DNA of 64,000 nt from Actinopolyspora erythraea (GCF_002263515.1 NZ_CP022752.1:2666001-2730000); one strand, 5' to 3'. Counted from the first letter of the stretch, positions 17,101 to 25,050 are shown. Notes: a model not told the origin generated them from the letters alone. Numbers and translations are program-made.

Positions 17101-18876
17101 GTTGCCCCGCACGCTCCAGGACACGGTCTTGCCGTGCAGTCCGCGCAGGTCCAACGGTGTGCTGAAGACGGAGTCACTGGCCAACCACTGTTCGCGGGTC
17201 TTACTGCCGTCAGCCTGGATGTCCCAGATCGCCCGGACCTGACCGCCGTCCGGATCGGTCAGTCTGGTTTTCAGCCGTGCCTCGTCACCACCGAGGTAGG
17301 TGGTGCCCTCGCACAGCTGACACGGATCTCTCCAGGGCTCCACCCACGTGTCGTGCGGCGGATCCGGCGGGCGGTTGTACTCGATGAACACCTTGGGGTA
17401 CAGCCGCACCCCGTCCTGGGTCTTGACGTGGAAGCGCTTCCACGCGGCCGGGTTGTTGGACGACTCGTCGGCGCCGGTGGCCTTCAGTCCCAGCGTGACA
17501 TTGTTCCACCGCTCGTCGGCGGCCTGCTGCACCGCGCTGTGCGCGTTCATGCCCACCCAGGCGGGACCGCAGCTCTGCCCCGCTTTCGGCACCGTGCTCT
17601 TCGACGCGATCCGGCGTCCCCAACCCGGCTGGTTGTTCCAAGTGGTGCCCGGCCCGATGGGGCCGGTCAACCACAGCTCGACCGGCGGCACCTGCGCGGG
17701 GTCGCAGGTGTTCGAGTACTTCCAGGCCTGATGGATCTGGAACTGGGCCTTGCTGATGCGAGCACCCTTGATGGCCCTGGTGTCGAACCGGAACAGCGAG
17801 CGATCCATGTAGGACGAACCCCAGCCGGGGGCGTGGCCCACCCGAGCCACTCCGGCGTAACGCTCGTCGTCGTCCCGCGGCGCGAGGTTCCAGTTGGCCT
17901 GGTTGGGGTGGGAGCGCCGCACCAGCGTCCACGCCGACTTCTCGGGAGTGACGTAGCTGAAGTCCGGATCGATGACGACGGGGTAGTTCGTGTCCGAAGC
18001 GGACAGCATCCGCTGATCCGGAACGAGACTCACCTCATCGGAGCCGAGCTCCACCCCCACACGTGAACGCTTCGGGGTGGACTGCCGCGCCTTCGCCGTG
18101 CCTGGACTCGTCGAACGTTTCGCGACGCTCGCGGCAGCGGACTCCCACATCATCGGGGTGGTCGAGGCGAACACGGTACGTCCCTCGGCGTCCACCGCGC
18201 GCACGTTGCCGGACTCGTCACTGTCCACGGTGACGCCCTCGCCGCGCACGTCGAAACCGATCCGGTCCAGCCGTGGATCCGCCGCGGCCTCACGTGTTTT
18301 GACCACGAGTTCGTGGGTGATGCCACGGGGTGTGGCTCGTACCCGCAGGTCCACGCCCGGGTACACCTCGGCGTAGGTGGCGGCGCTTCCGGAGATCTCC
18401 GGGGTGGGCAGCTCGCCCTGCCAGCCGAGTTCCACGGCCTTGTCCGAGGTGGTCCCGAGCCCGCCGAGCCGCACCAGCGGGCCGTCACCACCGCCGGAGA
18501 ACCGGACCTCGGCCGGTACGGCGGTGGGGGCCACGGTGCCGTCGTTCCTCCGGACCAGTGTGGTGTCCAGATCCACCCACTCGCCGTCCCTGCGGACACG
18601 TTGGGGCACCGTGGACTGCTCCATGGTGAACGAGCCACTCGGGTTCGCGAAGACCTTCGTGGTGGACGTGGTCAGGCCGCTCACTTCGACCCGGGAGTCC
18701 TGGCGGGCGGCGGCCCTTGAGGCGGCTGCCTCGGTCGCGGCGGCCTCGATCGGCTCGGCCGCGGCGGCCCGTGCGGTGGCACCGGCCGATTGGCTCAACG
18801 GAGACCCCAGTACCGCGAACACCAGGAGAGTTACCCCCAGTGATCTGAACGGGCGTCCCGGACGGGACGTTCGCAC
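14158..18876 (-). CDS. Large secreted protein with a DNRLRE domain and four LamG (ConA-like) repeats
   Basis: 1,572 residues from a GTG at 18876, which has GGAGG seven bases upstream. A signal peptide (SLGVTLLVFAVLGSPLSQSA) is followed by an N-terminal beta domain, a DNRLRE-type domain (about 362-500: SLFRFDTRAIKGARISKAQF), an Ig-like region (FTFDAAGVGDVDHYRYGF) and four tandem LamG jelly-roll repeats of about 215 residues (from about 712, 922, 1140 and 1355). Each repeat has the same DGTDDYV, FTVSAWV, GVWTHLTAVYD and VDDVRTYSR landmarks. Such repeats bind glycans or cell-surface ligands. Its stop is 64 bp before the RHS start on the same strand, so the pair is likely one operon, with this protein acting as surface partner or adhesin for the toxin; that role is inferred. 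Confidence 0.82.
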   Translation of the reverse strand: MRTSRPGRPFRSLGVTLLVFAVLGSPLSQSAGATARAAAAEPIEAAATEAAASRAAARQDSRVEVSGLTTSTTKVFANPSGSFTMEQSTVPQRVRRDGEWVDLDTTLVRRNDGTVAPTAVPAEVRFSGGGDGPLVRLGGLGTTSDKAVELGWQGELPTPEISGSAATYAEVYPGVDLRVRATPRGITHELVVKTREAAADPRLDRIGFDVRGEGVTVDSDESGNVRAVDAEGRTVFASTTPMMWESAAASVAKRSTSPGTAKARQSTPKRSRVGVELGSDEVSLVPDQRMLSASDTNYPVVIDPDFSYVTPEKSAWTLVRRSHPNQANWNLAPRDDDERYAGVARVGHAPGWGSSYMDRSLFRFDTRAIKGARISKAQFQIHQAWKYSNTCDPAQVPPVELWLTGPIGPGTTWNNQPGWGRRIASKSTVPKAGQSCGPAWVGMNAHSAVQQAADERWNNVTLGLKATGADESSNNPAAWKRFHVKTQDGVRLYPKVFIEYNRPPDPPHDTWVEPWRDPCQLCEGTTYLGGDEARLKTRLTDPDGGQVRAIWDIQADGSKTREQWLASDSVFSTPLDLRGLHGKTVSWSVRGNDGALDGATANGPSFVVDRVAPGSAPGVSSSVYPADDNWHGGRDVPAEFTFDAAGVGDVDHYRYGFQDPPSKTVAADSLGGGATVTLTPPTDGPVDLYVQSVDRAGNRSPVTTHHFYVRAGNGPVAHWPLNGDVTDAAFLGDRDGSTHNGVSWTPGAVDSAVHLDGEVDYLTAPNSVPTDAGFSVSAWVRADKVGDMSRTAVSQDGEVVSGFMLQTRADGKWHFVLTGSDETDGGKYKAFATSEVDVKTGQWTHIAGVYEPAAEEIRLYVNGSLAATEPYWGDISTGGATAIGRAKWNGTLTDPWAGDIDEVRTYDRVLAESEIGSLVNLDNVRTGHWKFEQTGETGTVPNVVPGGQPATLHGDPGYTEGALGSALRLDGTDDHVTTDEPSVRSDGSYSVATWVRLDEKTADPVTVTSQNGQRHAAFELGYSGSGQDSWTWTLRGSEQAAEPEVATVSSARTPRTGVWTHLVGVHDVRAGQLRLFVNGELAGKAQFKGAWHPEAAQFEVGRVRDVGSWGGYLPGAVDELRTYSRALTPDEIRGIVSQDNVSSGSWKLDGDVTDDSGRGLDGTVHGDPTWQGGHTVHPNPGDKAIQLDGTDDYVETPNAVDTSQSFTVSTWAKLDHTGDWYEVLSQDGDRTSGFHLQVDPQGKWGFSMFGSDVDGGGTHKRLISAETAQLGVWTHLTAVYDSSTSEIRLYVNGALVGSAAHTSTWNATGVLGIGRGQWNGESVDFWPGAIDDVRTYSRVLYAEEIRLLAGRDLNLVHNLRLNESEGTNAADSVGNQPGTLHGDASFTSGRSGNAVSLDGTDDYVSTSGVDLRTDESFTVSAWVYLSNKDDEQVTAVSVDGQQTSKFRLGHVTDIEHPLGAWVFEMPESDTKSAPVTETAVATLDAEINSWTHLTGVYDATTGKLWLYVNGSRINDGTLHNTWQSDGGLQIGRGKDAGAQTEFWPGSVDDVRLYTGRLSTDRIESLYASYGNS

Positions 18877-19262
18877 TCGACTACCTCCAACGTGCTGCTC
18901 CGCCTCGCCGGTGGCGGGCGGGTCAAGACAAACCAGCACACAGCATCGAGGCGGCCAGAAACGCGAACAATACTCACTTTGAGCAGTGCGAACAGGACTG
19001 TTCGGAGCAATGAAACCGACCGTCAGGTCGCTTTACAGGAGAGTCACCTCACGAAGTTGCCGAGCCGTGATCACGCGGACATACCCACGTTATCCGCACG
19101 AGGAGGCGTCCCGACCGCGGCACGACGGCGTCACGGGGCAGCACGAGGCGAAGCCGCCCACCGCCGGGAAGAGCACCACACCGGATGGGACGACACGACG
19201 CGTAACCACACCGTGAAGCGAAGCGACGACAAAGCAGCACACGCGCGCACCGTCACGATGAG
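18877..19262. promoter_or_regulatory. Divergent intergenic region upstream of the LamG/RHS operon and the Nudix gene
   Basis: 386 bp without a credible gene. It must contain the promoter of the large minus-strand LamG/RHS operon and that of the Nudix gene. The only fixed element I see is the GGAGGTAG ribosome site at 18881-18888 for the LamG gene. No clear -35/-10 pair or operator was found by eye. Confidence 0.4.
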
Positions 19263-19295
19263 GTGAACACCCCGCGGCACGTAGGCTTGTTCGGC

Positions 19296-19784
19296 ATGAC
19301 GCGAGAGCGCACGCCCCAGCCGGCGGTACGGATCCAACGCCGGTCCGCCCGGGCCATCCTGATCGACGACGAGGAGCAGCTGGTACTGCTGCGCCGCACC
19401 AAACCGGGCATGGCCCCCTACTGGACCACGCCCGGCGGCGGACTGGAGCACGGAGACGCCTCGCTGGAGGCCGCCATGCACCGCGAGATCGCCGAGGAGA
19501 TGGGGGCCACCGCCACCGGCGCCAAGCGCGTGTTCCTGAGCAGCACCGCCCGCTCCGGCGGCATCACCGTGCAGCACTTCTTCGTGGCACGACTGACCGC
19601 CATGGACGAATCCGTTCGTCACGGCCCGGAGTTCGACGACCCCGACCGCGGCGAGTACCGGGCGGAACGCTTCGACATGCGCAGCGGGACACTGGCCACG
19701 ATCGACCTGCGCCCGGCCCCGCTACGCGAGTTCCTGCTCGCCAACCGCCTGGCCCTGCTGGCCGAGGCGCTCTACACCGACTGA
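19296..19784 (+). CDS. Nudix hydrolase
   Basis: 162 residues from ATG 19296; a GTG at 19263 would add 11 residues, and neither has a strong ribosome site. The Nudix motif spans about residues 48-71: GGGLEHGDASLEAAMH then REIAEEMGA, giving the RE-x2-EE-x-G metal-binding core. The loop is one residue longer than the textbook spacing, a variant common in actinobacteria. The enzyme probably hydrolyses a nucleoside diphosphate linked to another moiety; the substrate is unknown. The C terminus (LRPAPLREFLLANRLALLAE) is a helix typical of this subgroup. No operon partner is evident. Confidence 0.85.
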   Translation: MTRERTPQPAVRIQRRSARAILIDDEEQLVLLRRTKPGMAPYWTTPGGGLEHGDASLEAAMHREIAEEMGATATGAKRVFLSSTARSGGITVQHFFVARLTAMDESVRHGPEFDDPDRGEYRAERFDMRSGTLATIDLRPAPLREFLLANRLALLAEALYTD

Positions 19785-19828
19785 GAACCGACTTCCACCG
19801 CGACCCCCCGGTGTCGCGCGGCGACCGC

Positions 19829-20008
19829 CTACCGCTGGGAAGTCAACGAGGACAGCGACGGCAGCTGTTCGAGGAAGATCCTTACCGACTCGGCCGCCTG
19901 CCGCAGCATTTCCAACCCCTGTCGCACCGCCAAGGCGGCTTCGGCGGGTGATTCCCTGATCCACCACACCAGCAAAGCCACCGCCAGCAGCGAAAGCAGC
20001 CCCTTCAG
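19829..20008 (-). CDS. Possible small single-span membrane protein
   Basis: About 59 residues reading LKGLLSLLAVALLVWWIRES then an amphipathic helix (AALAVRQGLEMLRQAAESVR) and ending SLTSQR. A single membrane helix plus a helical cytoplasmic tail is a common small-protein type in this group. The start is uncertain: no ATG or GTG lies in a good place, and the CTG at 20006-20008 with GAGAAGGG seven bases upstream is my best guess. The coding bias is real but the evidence for translation is weak. Confidence 0.35.
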   Translation of the reverse strand: MKGLLSLLAVALLVWWIRESPAEAALAVRQGLEMLRQAAESVRIFLEQLPSLSSLTSQR

Positions 20009-20406
20009 CGGAGTTCCCTTCTCCCGACGAGCTCCTGACAGGGCCCAGTGTGCTTCCCACGGAGCGGCTCCGCGCGCTGGAATCCGCGCCGCACGCGCGA
20101 GAGCTCCCGGAAAGCACGACGAACTCGCCGCTCACGGGCTCAGACCAGTCAGAGCTGCCGGGCGGCCAGCAGCGCCGGTCGACCACCGTGCCCGACAGTG
20201 TGGTGAACAGGCAACCGGCCAGGTCGAGCACCCACAGCGCGTGGCAGGCGAACCGAGGGCGACCGCTGCGGCGAGCAGCGGGAACAGCAGCGAAGCAGCT
20301 GGGCACCGCCCGCCGGGCAGGCCACGGCGCCGCGGACGTTCTGCGAGCGCCGCACGACGGCCCGCGCGGTGATGTGCTCGAACCCGACGTGGCGGTTGAC
20401 GTACTG
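20009..20406. other. Intergenic stretch, no supported gene
   Basis: About 400 bp between the small membrane ORF and the PIG-L gene. On the minus strand several frames contain short plausible peptides (for example HVGFEHITARAVVRRSQNVR) that cannot be joined without multiple shifts. It may be the remains of a gene that once followed the PIG-L gene, but I cannot support a call. Confidence 0.3.
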
Positions 20407-21687
20407 TCAGCCCACACCGCTGACCCGAAGCAGCTCCAGCGGTTCCGCGTAATGCTCCCGGGTGAAACGACTCCAGTAGCGCGCGGTGGCCCGCAGCAGG
20501 TCGTCCCGCGGGTACGCCCGCGTACTGGCCTGCGAGCCGTGCGTGTGGATGGAGGCGAGTTTGGCCTCCAGGTCCTCCTCGCGCAGCCCGGCGAACCGGT
20601 TCGGCGCGAACTCCACTGTGGCCGAGGGCGACTGGTAGCAGGCGAACCGCTCCACACCGCGCGCGGCGGACACGGTGGCCCGGTAGACGGCTCGGTGGTC
20701 CTGATGGGTGTCGTTCTCGGAGTGGACGAGCACCACGTCGGGCTGGACCCGCCGCACCACCCGTTCGATCCGGCGGACGGTCTCGACGTCGTCGAGGATG
20801 GCCCCGTCGGGCAGGTCCTCCAGGAGGAGCGTCGCACCGAGCGAGTTGGTGGCCGCGTGCGCCTCCCGGACCCGCTCGCCCGGATCACCGCCGACCGGGC
20901 CGTGCGACATGGTCAGCACGGTGACCTCCCACCCTGCCCGCACCCGACGGTGGATGGTTCCGCCCGCCCCGATCTCGGCGTCGTCGGGGTGGGCGCCGAC
21001 CACCAGCATCCGGAACGGTTCCCGGCCACCGCGCGTCTCCTCGCGGTCCTGCTGCCGGTCCCGCAGGGCACGCAGCACGGTCTCGGCCAGCTCGGCTCCG
21101 GAAGCCCGACGGGTGACGATCTCGGAGGCACGCCCGCGCAGCGCGCTCACCGCCGAGGTGGTCGAGATCTCGTCGGTGGTGAGCACGAACGCCGTGCGGG
21201 GGAACTCGTGCCTGCAGGTGTTGAGGAACTCGACGAGCCCGCCGGGATCCGGCTCCAGCTCCCGGTCCCACAGCGCGGCGTGCCAGCGACTCTCGACGCG
21301 TGGGCGGGTCCGCAGCACGGTGCGGAACTTCTCGCGGTCACCGGCCTCGACGACTTCCCGCGCACCGTACTCGCGCAGCAGTTCGGCCGTGCGCCGCCGC
21401 AGCCCGACGTCGTGGTCGGCGACGACGACCCGAATCCCGGCGAGGGGAGTTTCGCCCTGGTCAAGGGCGGACTCCGGCGCGGTGGGGCTCTCCTCCCCCG
21501 GCGCCAGGGCGAAGGTGATCTCGTGCGGTCGCGCCGTGGCGGACTCCGGCGTCTCGATGTCCTCGGTGTGCGCCTGCCGGGAGCTTTCGACGCCGACCGA
21601 CTGCCAGCCGGGCTGGCGCACGGATTCCCGCTCGGGGAGTTGTTCATCGGAGGTGGGGCGTTCGACGTCCCCCGGGTGCTCCACCAT
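20407..21687 (-). CDS. Fusion of a receiver-like domain and a PIG-L (LmbE-type) deacetylase
   Basis: 426 residues from ATG 21687 (MVEHPGDVERPTSDEQ); an upstream in-frame start at 21771 adds 28 unlikely residues. A disordered N terminus is followed by a response-regulator-like domain (about 80-195): GIRVVVADHDVGLRRRTAEL, AALWDRELEPDPGG at the phospho-acceptor position, and AFVLTTDE. The PIG-L deacetylase domain (about 220-426) begins MLVVGAHPDDAEIGAGGT, with the AHPDD metal site, and has HSENDTHQDHRAVYRAT, which supplies the third zinc ligand region. PIG-L enzymes remove N-acetyl groups from GlcNAc-type substrates such as mycothiol precursors. Coupling to a receiver suggests signal-controlled deacetylation, which is inference. 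Confidence 0.78.
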   Translation of the reverse strand: MVEHPGDVERPTSDEQLPERESVRQPGWQSVGVESSRQAHTEDIETPESATARPHEITFALAPGEESPTAPESALDQGETPLAGIRVVVADHDVGLRRRTAELLREYGAREVVEAGDREKFRTVLRTRPRVESRWHAALWDRELEPDPGGLVEFLNTCRHEFPRTAFVLTTDEISTTSAVSALRGRASEIVTRRASGAELAETVLRALRDRQQDREETRGGREPFRMLVVGAHPDDAEIGAGGTIHRRVRAGWEVTVLTMSHGPVGGDPGERVREAHAATNSLGATLLLEDLPDGAILDDVETVRRIERVVRRVQPDVVLVHSENDTHQDHRAVYRATVSAARGVERFACYQSPSATVEFAPNRFAGLREEDLEAKLASIHTHGSQASTRAYPRDDLLRATARYWSRFTREHYAEPLELLRVSGVG

Positions 21688-21763
21688 TCGCCGAGTGTCA
21701 CAGCACTCGCTGGGGTGCGCACGGCAAGCCGCGGCGGGCACGCGGAGCCCGGTGGCGGCCGAC

Positions 21764-22007
21764 TCAGCCACCCGAGGCGGTACTCCCCTGGTCGAGGAAC
21801 CGGGCGAGCGGAAGGGTGGCGGCCCCGATGATGACCCCCGCGCCGCACAGCCCGCCCGGGCCGTCGGAGCGGCGCAGGGCCGCCAGTCCTATCGAGGGCT
21901 CCGCGGGAGATCGAACATCGTCTCCCGCGCAACAGGGCCACCTTGCTCCGCGGGTCCAGGCAGGCGACAGCGGTCTCGACTCGGGAGCCCAGAACTGGAG
22001 GGATCAT
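21764..22007 (-). pseudogene. Short frameshifted gene fragment of unknown family
   Basis: From ATG 22007 the frame reads MIPPVLGSRVETAVACLDPR then SKVALL. A one-base shift near 21925 then gives a natural continuation, DDVRSPAEPSIGLAALRRSD, GPGGLCGAGVIIGAATLPLA and RFLDQG, ending in TGA at 21764-21766. The last part resembles the C-terminal helix of sugar kinases or ROK proteins, but too little is left for a firm assignment. It ends 77 bp before the PIG-L gene on the same strand. Confidence 0.4.
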
Positions 22008-22329
22008 TGCCCCTTTTTCGCTCGCTATTGAATTAACTACCAAACCAAATGTCCGAACCGGGACGGCAGAAGGACCGCGCGCGGAAAGCATCACGGTGAC
22101 GAACCGGAGCGGCAGGTTCCCCGGCTCCCCTGAGGGCGGGCCCCGCTCACTCGTCGGCGTGTGGACCCCTCTGCGGGAAACCACCGGGGCGCGAAGGAGG
22201 CCTCGACCCGGTCTCGCGGGTGAAGCGGACAGCGGGGCGACACCGGGGGTCAATTCCTCGACGGTCGGCCCGCACACCCTCGTACGGGCCGGAGAGGCGA
22301 GCCAACGGGATCCGCCCCGCTCCCCGACC
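22008..22329. other. Intergenic, no supported feature
   Basis: About 320 bp between the gene fragment and arsC. A short AT-rich patch (22010-22055) could be a promoter for the minus-strand genes to its left. No gene, terminator hairpin or repeat was convincing. Confidence 0.3.
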
Positions 22330-22728
22330 TCACACCAGCTCGGTCAGCAGCCGCCGCACCCGGGCGTCGATGTCGTCGCGGATGGGACGGACCTCCTCGA
22401 TGGTTCGGCCCGCCGGGTCGTCGAGCTCCCAGTCGAGGTAGCGCTTGCCCGGAAACACCGGGCAGGCGTCCCCACACCCCATGGTGATGACCACATCGGA
22501 AGCTTCAACGTCCTCGGCAGACAATTTCTTGGGGAACCGGCGGGAGATGTCGATGCCGAGCTCGTTCATGACCTCGACGACGGCGGGGTTGACCTCCTCG
22601 GCGGGCGTGGAACCGGCCGAACGCACGGCCACCCGCCCCCGGGCGTGGTGGGCCAGCAGTGCGGCGGCCATCTGGGAGCGTCCGGCGTTGTGCACGCAGA
22701 CGAACAGCACTTCGGGGATGGTGGGCAC
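22330..22728 (-). CDS. arsC: Arsenate reductase, low-molecular-weight phosphatase fold
   Basis: 132 residues from GTG 22728 (GAGGAG five bases upstream). The P-loop is VLFVCVHNAGRSQMAAALL, a CX5R site with the nucleophilic Cys near residue 11 and Arg near 17. VITMGCGDACPVFPGKRYLD and WELDDPAG supply the second cysteine pair and the Asp-Pro acid loop seen in ArsC. It reduces arsenate to arsenite in the cytoplasm, using either thioredoxin or, as in many actinobacteria, mycothiol; the sequence alone does not settle which. It is the last gene of the arsR-acr3-arsC run, 29 bp after acr3. Confidence 0.9.
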   Translation of the reverse strand: MPTIPEVLFVCVHNAGRSQMAAALLAHHARGRVAVRSAGSTPAEEVNPAVVEVMNELGIDISRRFPKKLSAEDVEASDVVITMGCGDACPVFPGKRYLDWELDDPAGRTIEEVRPIRDDIDARVRRLLTELV

Positions 22729-22757
22729 AAGGTCTCCTCGTAACCTGTCGGTGGTGG

Positions 22758-23870
22758 TCACCGCCGGACGGACTCGGCGGCAGCGGCGGAGGAAGCGGCG
22801 GGGGCGGGTGCGAACCAGCGGCGGGCGGCCAGGCTGACGTAGACCAGCGCGACCAGGACGGGCACCTCGATCAACGGGCCGACCACTCCGGCCAGGGCCT
22901 GACCGCTGGTGACGCCGAAGGTGGCCACGGCCACCGCGATGGCCAGCTCGAAGTTGTTGCCGGCGGCGGTGAACGCCAGCGTCGTGGAGCGCTCGTACGA
23001 CAGGCGCAGGCCCTTGCCGAGCGCGAAGGTGCCCGCCCACATGACCACGAAGTAGACCAGCAGCGGCAGCGCGATCCGGGCCACATCGAGCGGCCGGCTG
23101 GTGATCGCCCCGCCCTGCAGCGCGAACAGCACCACGATGGTGAACAGCAGGCCGTACGGGGCCAGCGGTCCGACCCGGTTCAGGAAGGTGGACTCGTACC
23201 AGACGCGTCCCTTGGCGCGTTCCCCGAGCCGCCGCGACAGGTATCCCGCCACCAGCGGGACACCGAGGAAGATCAGCACTGACTGGGCGATCTGCCAGGC
23301 CGAGACGTCCAGCCCCACCTGGGCCAACCCCAGCCAGCCGGGCAGCACACTCAGGTAGAACCACCCCAGTCCGGCGAAGGCGATCACCTGGAACACCGAG
23401 TTCAGTGCCACGAGCACGGCCGCGGCCTCGCGGTCGCCGCAGGCCAGGTCGTTCCAGATGATGACCATGGCGATGCAGCGGGCCAGGCCGACGATGATCA
23501 GCCCGGTGCGGTACTCGGGCAGGTCCGGCAGGAAGGTCCAGGCCAGCGCGAACATCACCGCGGGTCCAACCAGCCAGTTGACCACCAGCGAGCTGACCAG
23601 CAAGCGCCGGTCGCCGGTGACGGTGTCCAGCCGGTCGTAGCGCACCTTGGCCAGCACCGGGTACATCATCACCAGCAGCCCGACGAAGATCGGCAGCGAC
23701 ACCCCGGAGACCACGTGCAGCGAGTCGAGCGCCGTGTTCACCCCCGGCACGAACCGGCCGAGCAACAACCCGACCACCATGGCCGCACCGATCCACACCG
23801 GAAGGAACCGGTCCATCACCGACAGTCGAGCGGCCACACCCGCCGCCGACCGCTGAGTCACGTCCGACAC
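22758..23870 (-). CDS. acr3: Arsenite efflux permease, ACR3 family
   Basis: 370 residues with about ten hydrophobic segments, the usual ACR3 size and topology. Family landmarks include VSLPIFVGLLVMMYPVLAKV, the conserved Cys segment IIVGLARCIAMVIIWNDLAC, LVALNSVFQVIAFA and ALPLLVYFVVMWAGTFALGK, with AAGNNFELAIAVAVATFG near the end. It exports arsenite from the cytoplasm using the proton gradient. The start is a GTG at 23870, with GAGGTGAC just upstream. It follows arsR on the same strand after a 197-bp gap and precedes arsC by 29 bp. Confidence 0.93.
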   Translation of the reverse strand: MSDVTQRSAAGVAARLSVMDRFLPVWIGAAMVVGLLLGRFVPGVNTALDSLHVVSGVSLPIFVGLLVMMYPVLAKVRYDRLDTVTGDRRLLVSSLVVNWLVGPAVMFALAWTFLPDLPEYRTGLIIVGLARCIAMVIIWNDLACGDREAAAVLVALNSVFQVIAFAGLGWFYLSVLPGWLGLAQVGLDVSAWQIAQSVLIFLGVPLVAGYLSRRLGERAKGRVWYESTFLNRVGPLAPYGLLFTIVVLFALQGGAITSRPLDVARIALPLLVYFVVMWAGTFALGKGLRLSYERSTTLAFTAAGNNFELAIAVAVATFGVTSGQALAGVVGPLIEVPVLVALVYVSLAARRWFAPAPAASSAAAAESVRR

Positions 23871-23997
23871 TCGTCACCTCGCACTCGTCCTGGTCACACT
23901 CACAACGGAACTTCGTTCGACCGATTCGGGAACACTCACCCCGAAGCCCTCGACAGCTCCAGCCGAGAGAGCACTCCGCCGCTCGGCACGTCGAGGG

Positions 23998-24025
23998 CGC
24001 GGCCCGACGGCATGACGGGGCCGCG
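23998..24025 (-). terminator. Possible weak terminator or attenuator between arsR and acr3
   Basis: An 8-bp GC stem (CGCGGCCC / GGGCCGCG) with a 12-base loop lies in the 197-bp gap. There is no T-run, so it may only attenuate transcription from the arsR promoter. Confidence 0.3.
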
Positions 24026-24067
24026 ATCCTCACCCACAGCGGCACCGGAGCCGCTCCACCGGGCCGC

Positions 24068-24430
24068 TCAGGCCGATGTGGACGCTGACGGGGCAGGTCC
24101 CAGCACGGCCGCCAACCGGCGCAGGGTTTCCGGCAGCACCCGGTAGTAGACCCAGGTACCCCGACGCTCACCGGTGATGGCACCGGCCTCGCGCAGCACC
24201 TTGAGGTGGTGCGAGATCGTCGGTCCGGACAGTTCGAACGCGCCGCTGAGGTCGCACACGCACGCCTCCCCGTCCGCGTGGGCGGCGATCAGCGACAGCA
24301 GCCGCAGCCGCACCGGGTCCCCCAGTGCCTTGAACACCGAGGAGAGCTCCGCGGCCTGCTCGGCCGACAGCGGTTCCCCGGTCATCGGCGAGCAGCACAG
24401 CCCCTCGTCGTCCCGCCCCTGATTCGACAT
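24068..24430 (-). CDS. arsR: Arsenic-responsive repressor, ArsR/SmtB family
   Basis: 120 residues, typical size. The winged helix-turn-helix includes LSSVFKALGDPVRLRLLSLI, the metalloid-sensing helix ACVCDLSGAF with its Cys-Val-Cys pair, and GPTISHHLKVLREAGAITGE. An extra CC at residues 12-13 near the N terminus may add ligands. As a dimer it represses its own promoter and releases DNA on binding arsenite. It is divergent from the cadI/arsI gene, with 83 bp between the starts, and heads the arsR-acr3-arsC run. Confidence 0.93.
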   Translation of the reverse strand: MSNQGRDDEGLCCSPMTGEPLSAEQAAELSSVFKALGDPVRLRLLSLIAAHADGEACVCDLSGAFELSGPTISHHLKVLREAGAITGERRGTWVYYRVLPETLRRLAAVLGPAPSASTSA

Positions 24431-24439
24431 ATCTCTATA

Positions 24440-24453
24440 TTGACAGCTATCAA
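24440..24453. promoter_or_regulatory. Putative ArsR operator
   Basis: TTGACAGCTATCAA is a TTGA-N6-TCAA inverted repeat lying 10 bp upstream of the arsR start and facing the divergent gene, as expected for an ArsR-family site that shuts off both directions. A looser TTGA...TCAA pair lies at 24481-24504, just before the cadI/arsI start. Confidence 0.5.
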
Positions 24454-24513
24454 CTCAGGGCGCAAACTACGACTCGCCAGTTGAATAGACAAACATCTAA
24501 TCAAGGAGCGGTC

Positions 24514-24960
24514 ATGTCCCGCGTTCAACTCGCCCTGCGAGTCGCCGACCTGCAAGCATCGATCGACTTCTACACCAAGCTGCTCGGTGCCGAACCGACC
24601 AAGCTGCGGCCCGGCTACGCCAACTTCGCCGTGGCCGAACCACCGTTGAAACTCGTGCTCCTGGAAGGCGACGAGAAGCAGAGCACCGTGCTGGACCACC
24701 TCGGCGTCGAGGTCGCCGACAGCGACACCGTCTACGAGGCCACCCGGCGGCTGTCCGAACTCGGCCTGTTCACCAGCGTCGAACCCGACACCACCTGCTG
24801 CTACGCCACCCAGGACAAGGTCTGGGTCCACGGCCCCGGCCACGAACCCTGGGAGGTCTACACCGTCACCGACGAATCGCCCACCCTCGGTGGCGCCGAG
24901 GACGGCGACGAGCTGAACACCTGCTGCGGCGTCGAGACCACTGCCACGACCGGTAGCTGA
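24514..24960 (+). CDS. cadI: ArsI/CadI-family vicinal-oxygen-chelate protein
   Basis: 148 residues from ATG 24514, with AAGGAG five bases upstream. A VOC/glyoxalase fold is seen: RVQLALRVADLQASIDFYTK, ANFAVAEPPLKLVLLE, LDHLGVEVADSDTVY and WVHGPGHEPWEVYTV. The Cys pair in EPDTTCCYA and a C-terminal NTCCG match the thiol sites of ArsI, a non-heme iron lyase that removes methyl or aryl groups from trivalent organoarsenicals, and of the related cadmium-induced CadI. The divergent arsR favours an arsenic role. Whether it is a C-As lyase or a metal-binding protein is undecided. Confidence 0.82.
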   Translation: MSRVQLALRVADLQASIDFYTKLLGAEPTKLRPGYANFAVAEPPLKLVLLEGDEKQSTVLDHLGVEVADSDTVYEATRRLSELGLFTSVEPDTTCCYATQDKVWVHGPGHEPWEVYTVTDESPTLGGAEDGDELNTCCGVETTATTGS

Positions 24961-25012
24961 GAGCCAGCGCGGCTCCGGGACGGCGTCCCGACAGCGGTCA
25001 TCCTTTTCGAAC

Positions 25013-25050
25013 ACCGCTGTGGCGACTTCCCGGGAAGTCGCCACAGCGGT
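25013..25050. terminator. Perfect 38-bp palindrome downstream of cadI/arsI
   Basis: Two 19-base arms meet with no loop at CCCGGG and are exact complements. In RNA this gives a very stable hairpin 52 bp after the stop codon, so a terminator is likely although no T-run follows. Because it is perfect on both strands it could also act for transcription arriving from the right. Confidence 0.55.

Noticed and set aside
15601..18066. Plus-strand open frame of 821 codons inside the LamG gene
   Set aside because: Antisense to the real coding strand; composition is His, Gly and Val rich, as expected from reversed GC-rich codons.
22330..24183. Minus-strand open frame of 617 codons joining arsC to the acr3 region
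   Set aside because: Only its last 132 codons are arsC; the rest is an out-of-frame reading of acr3.
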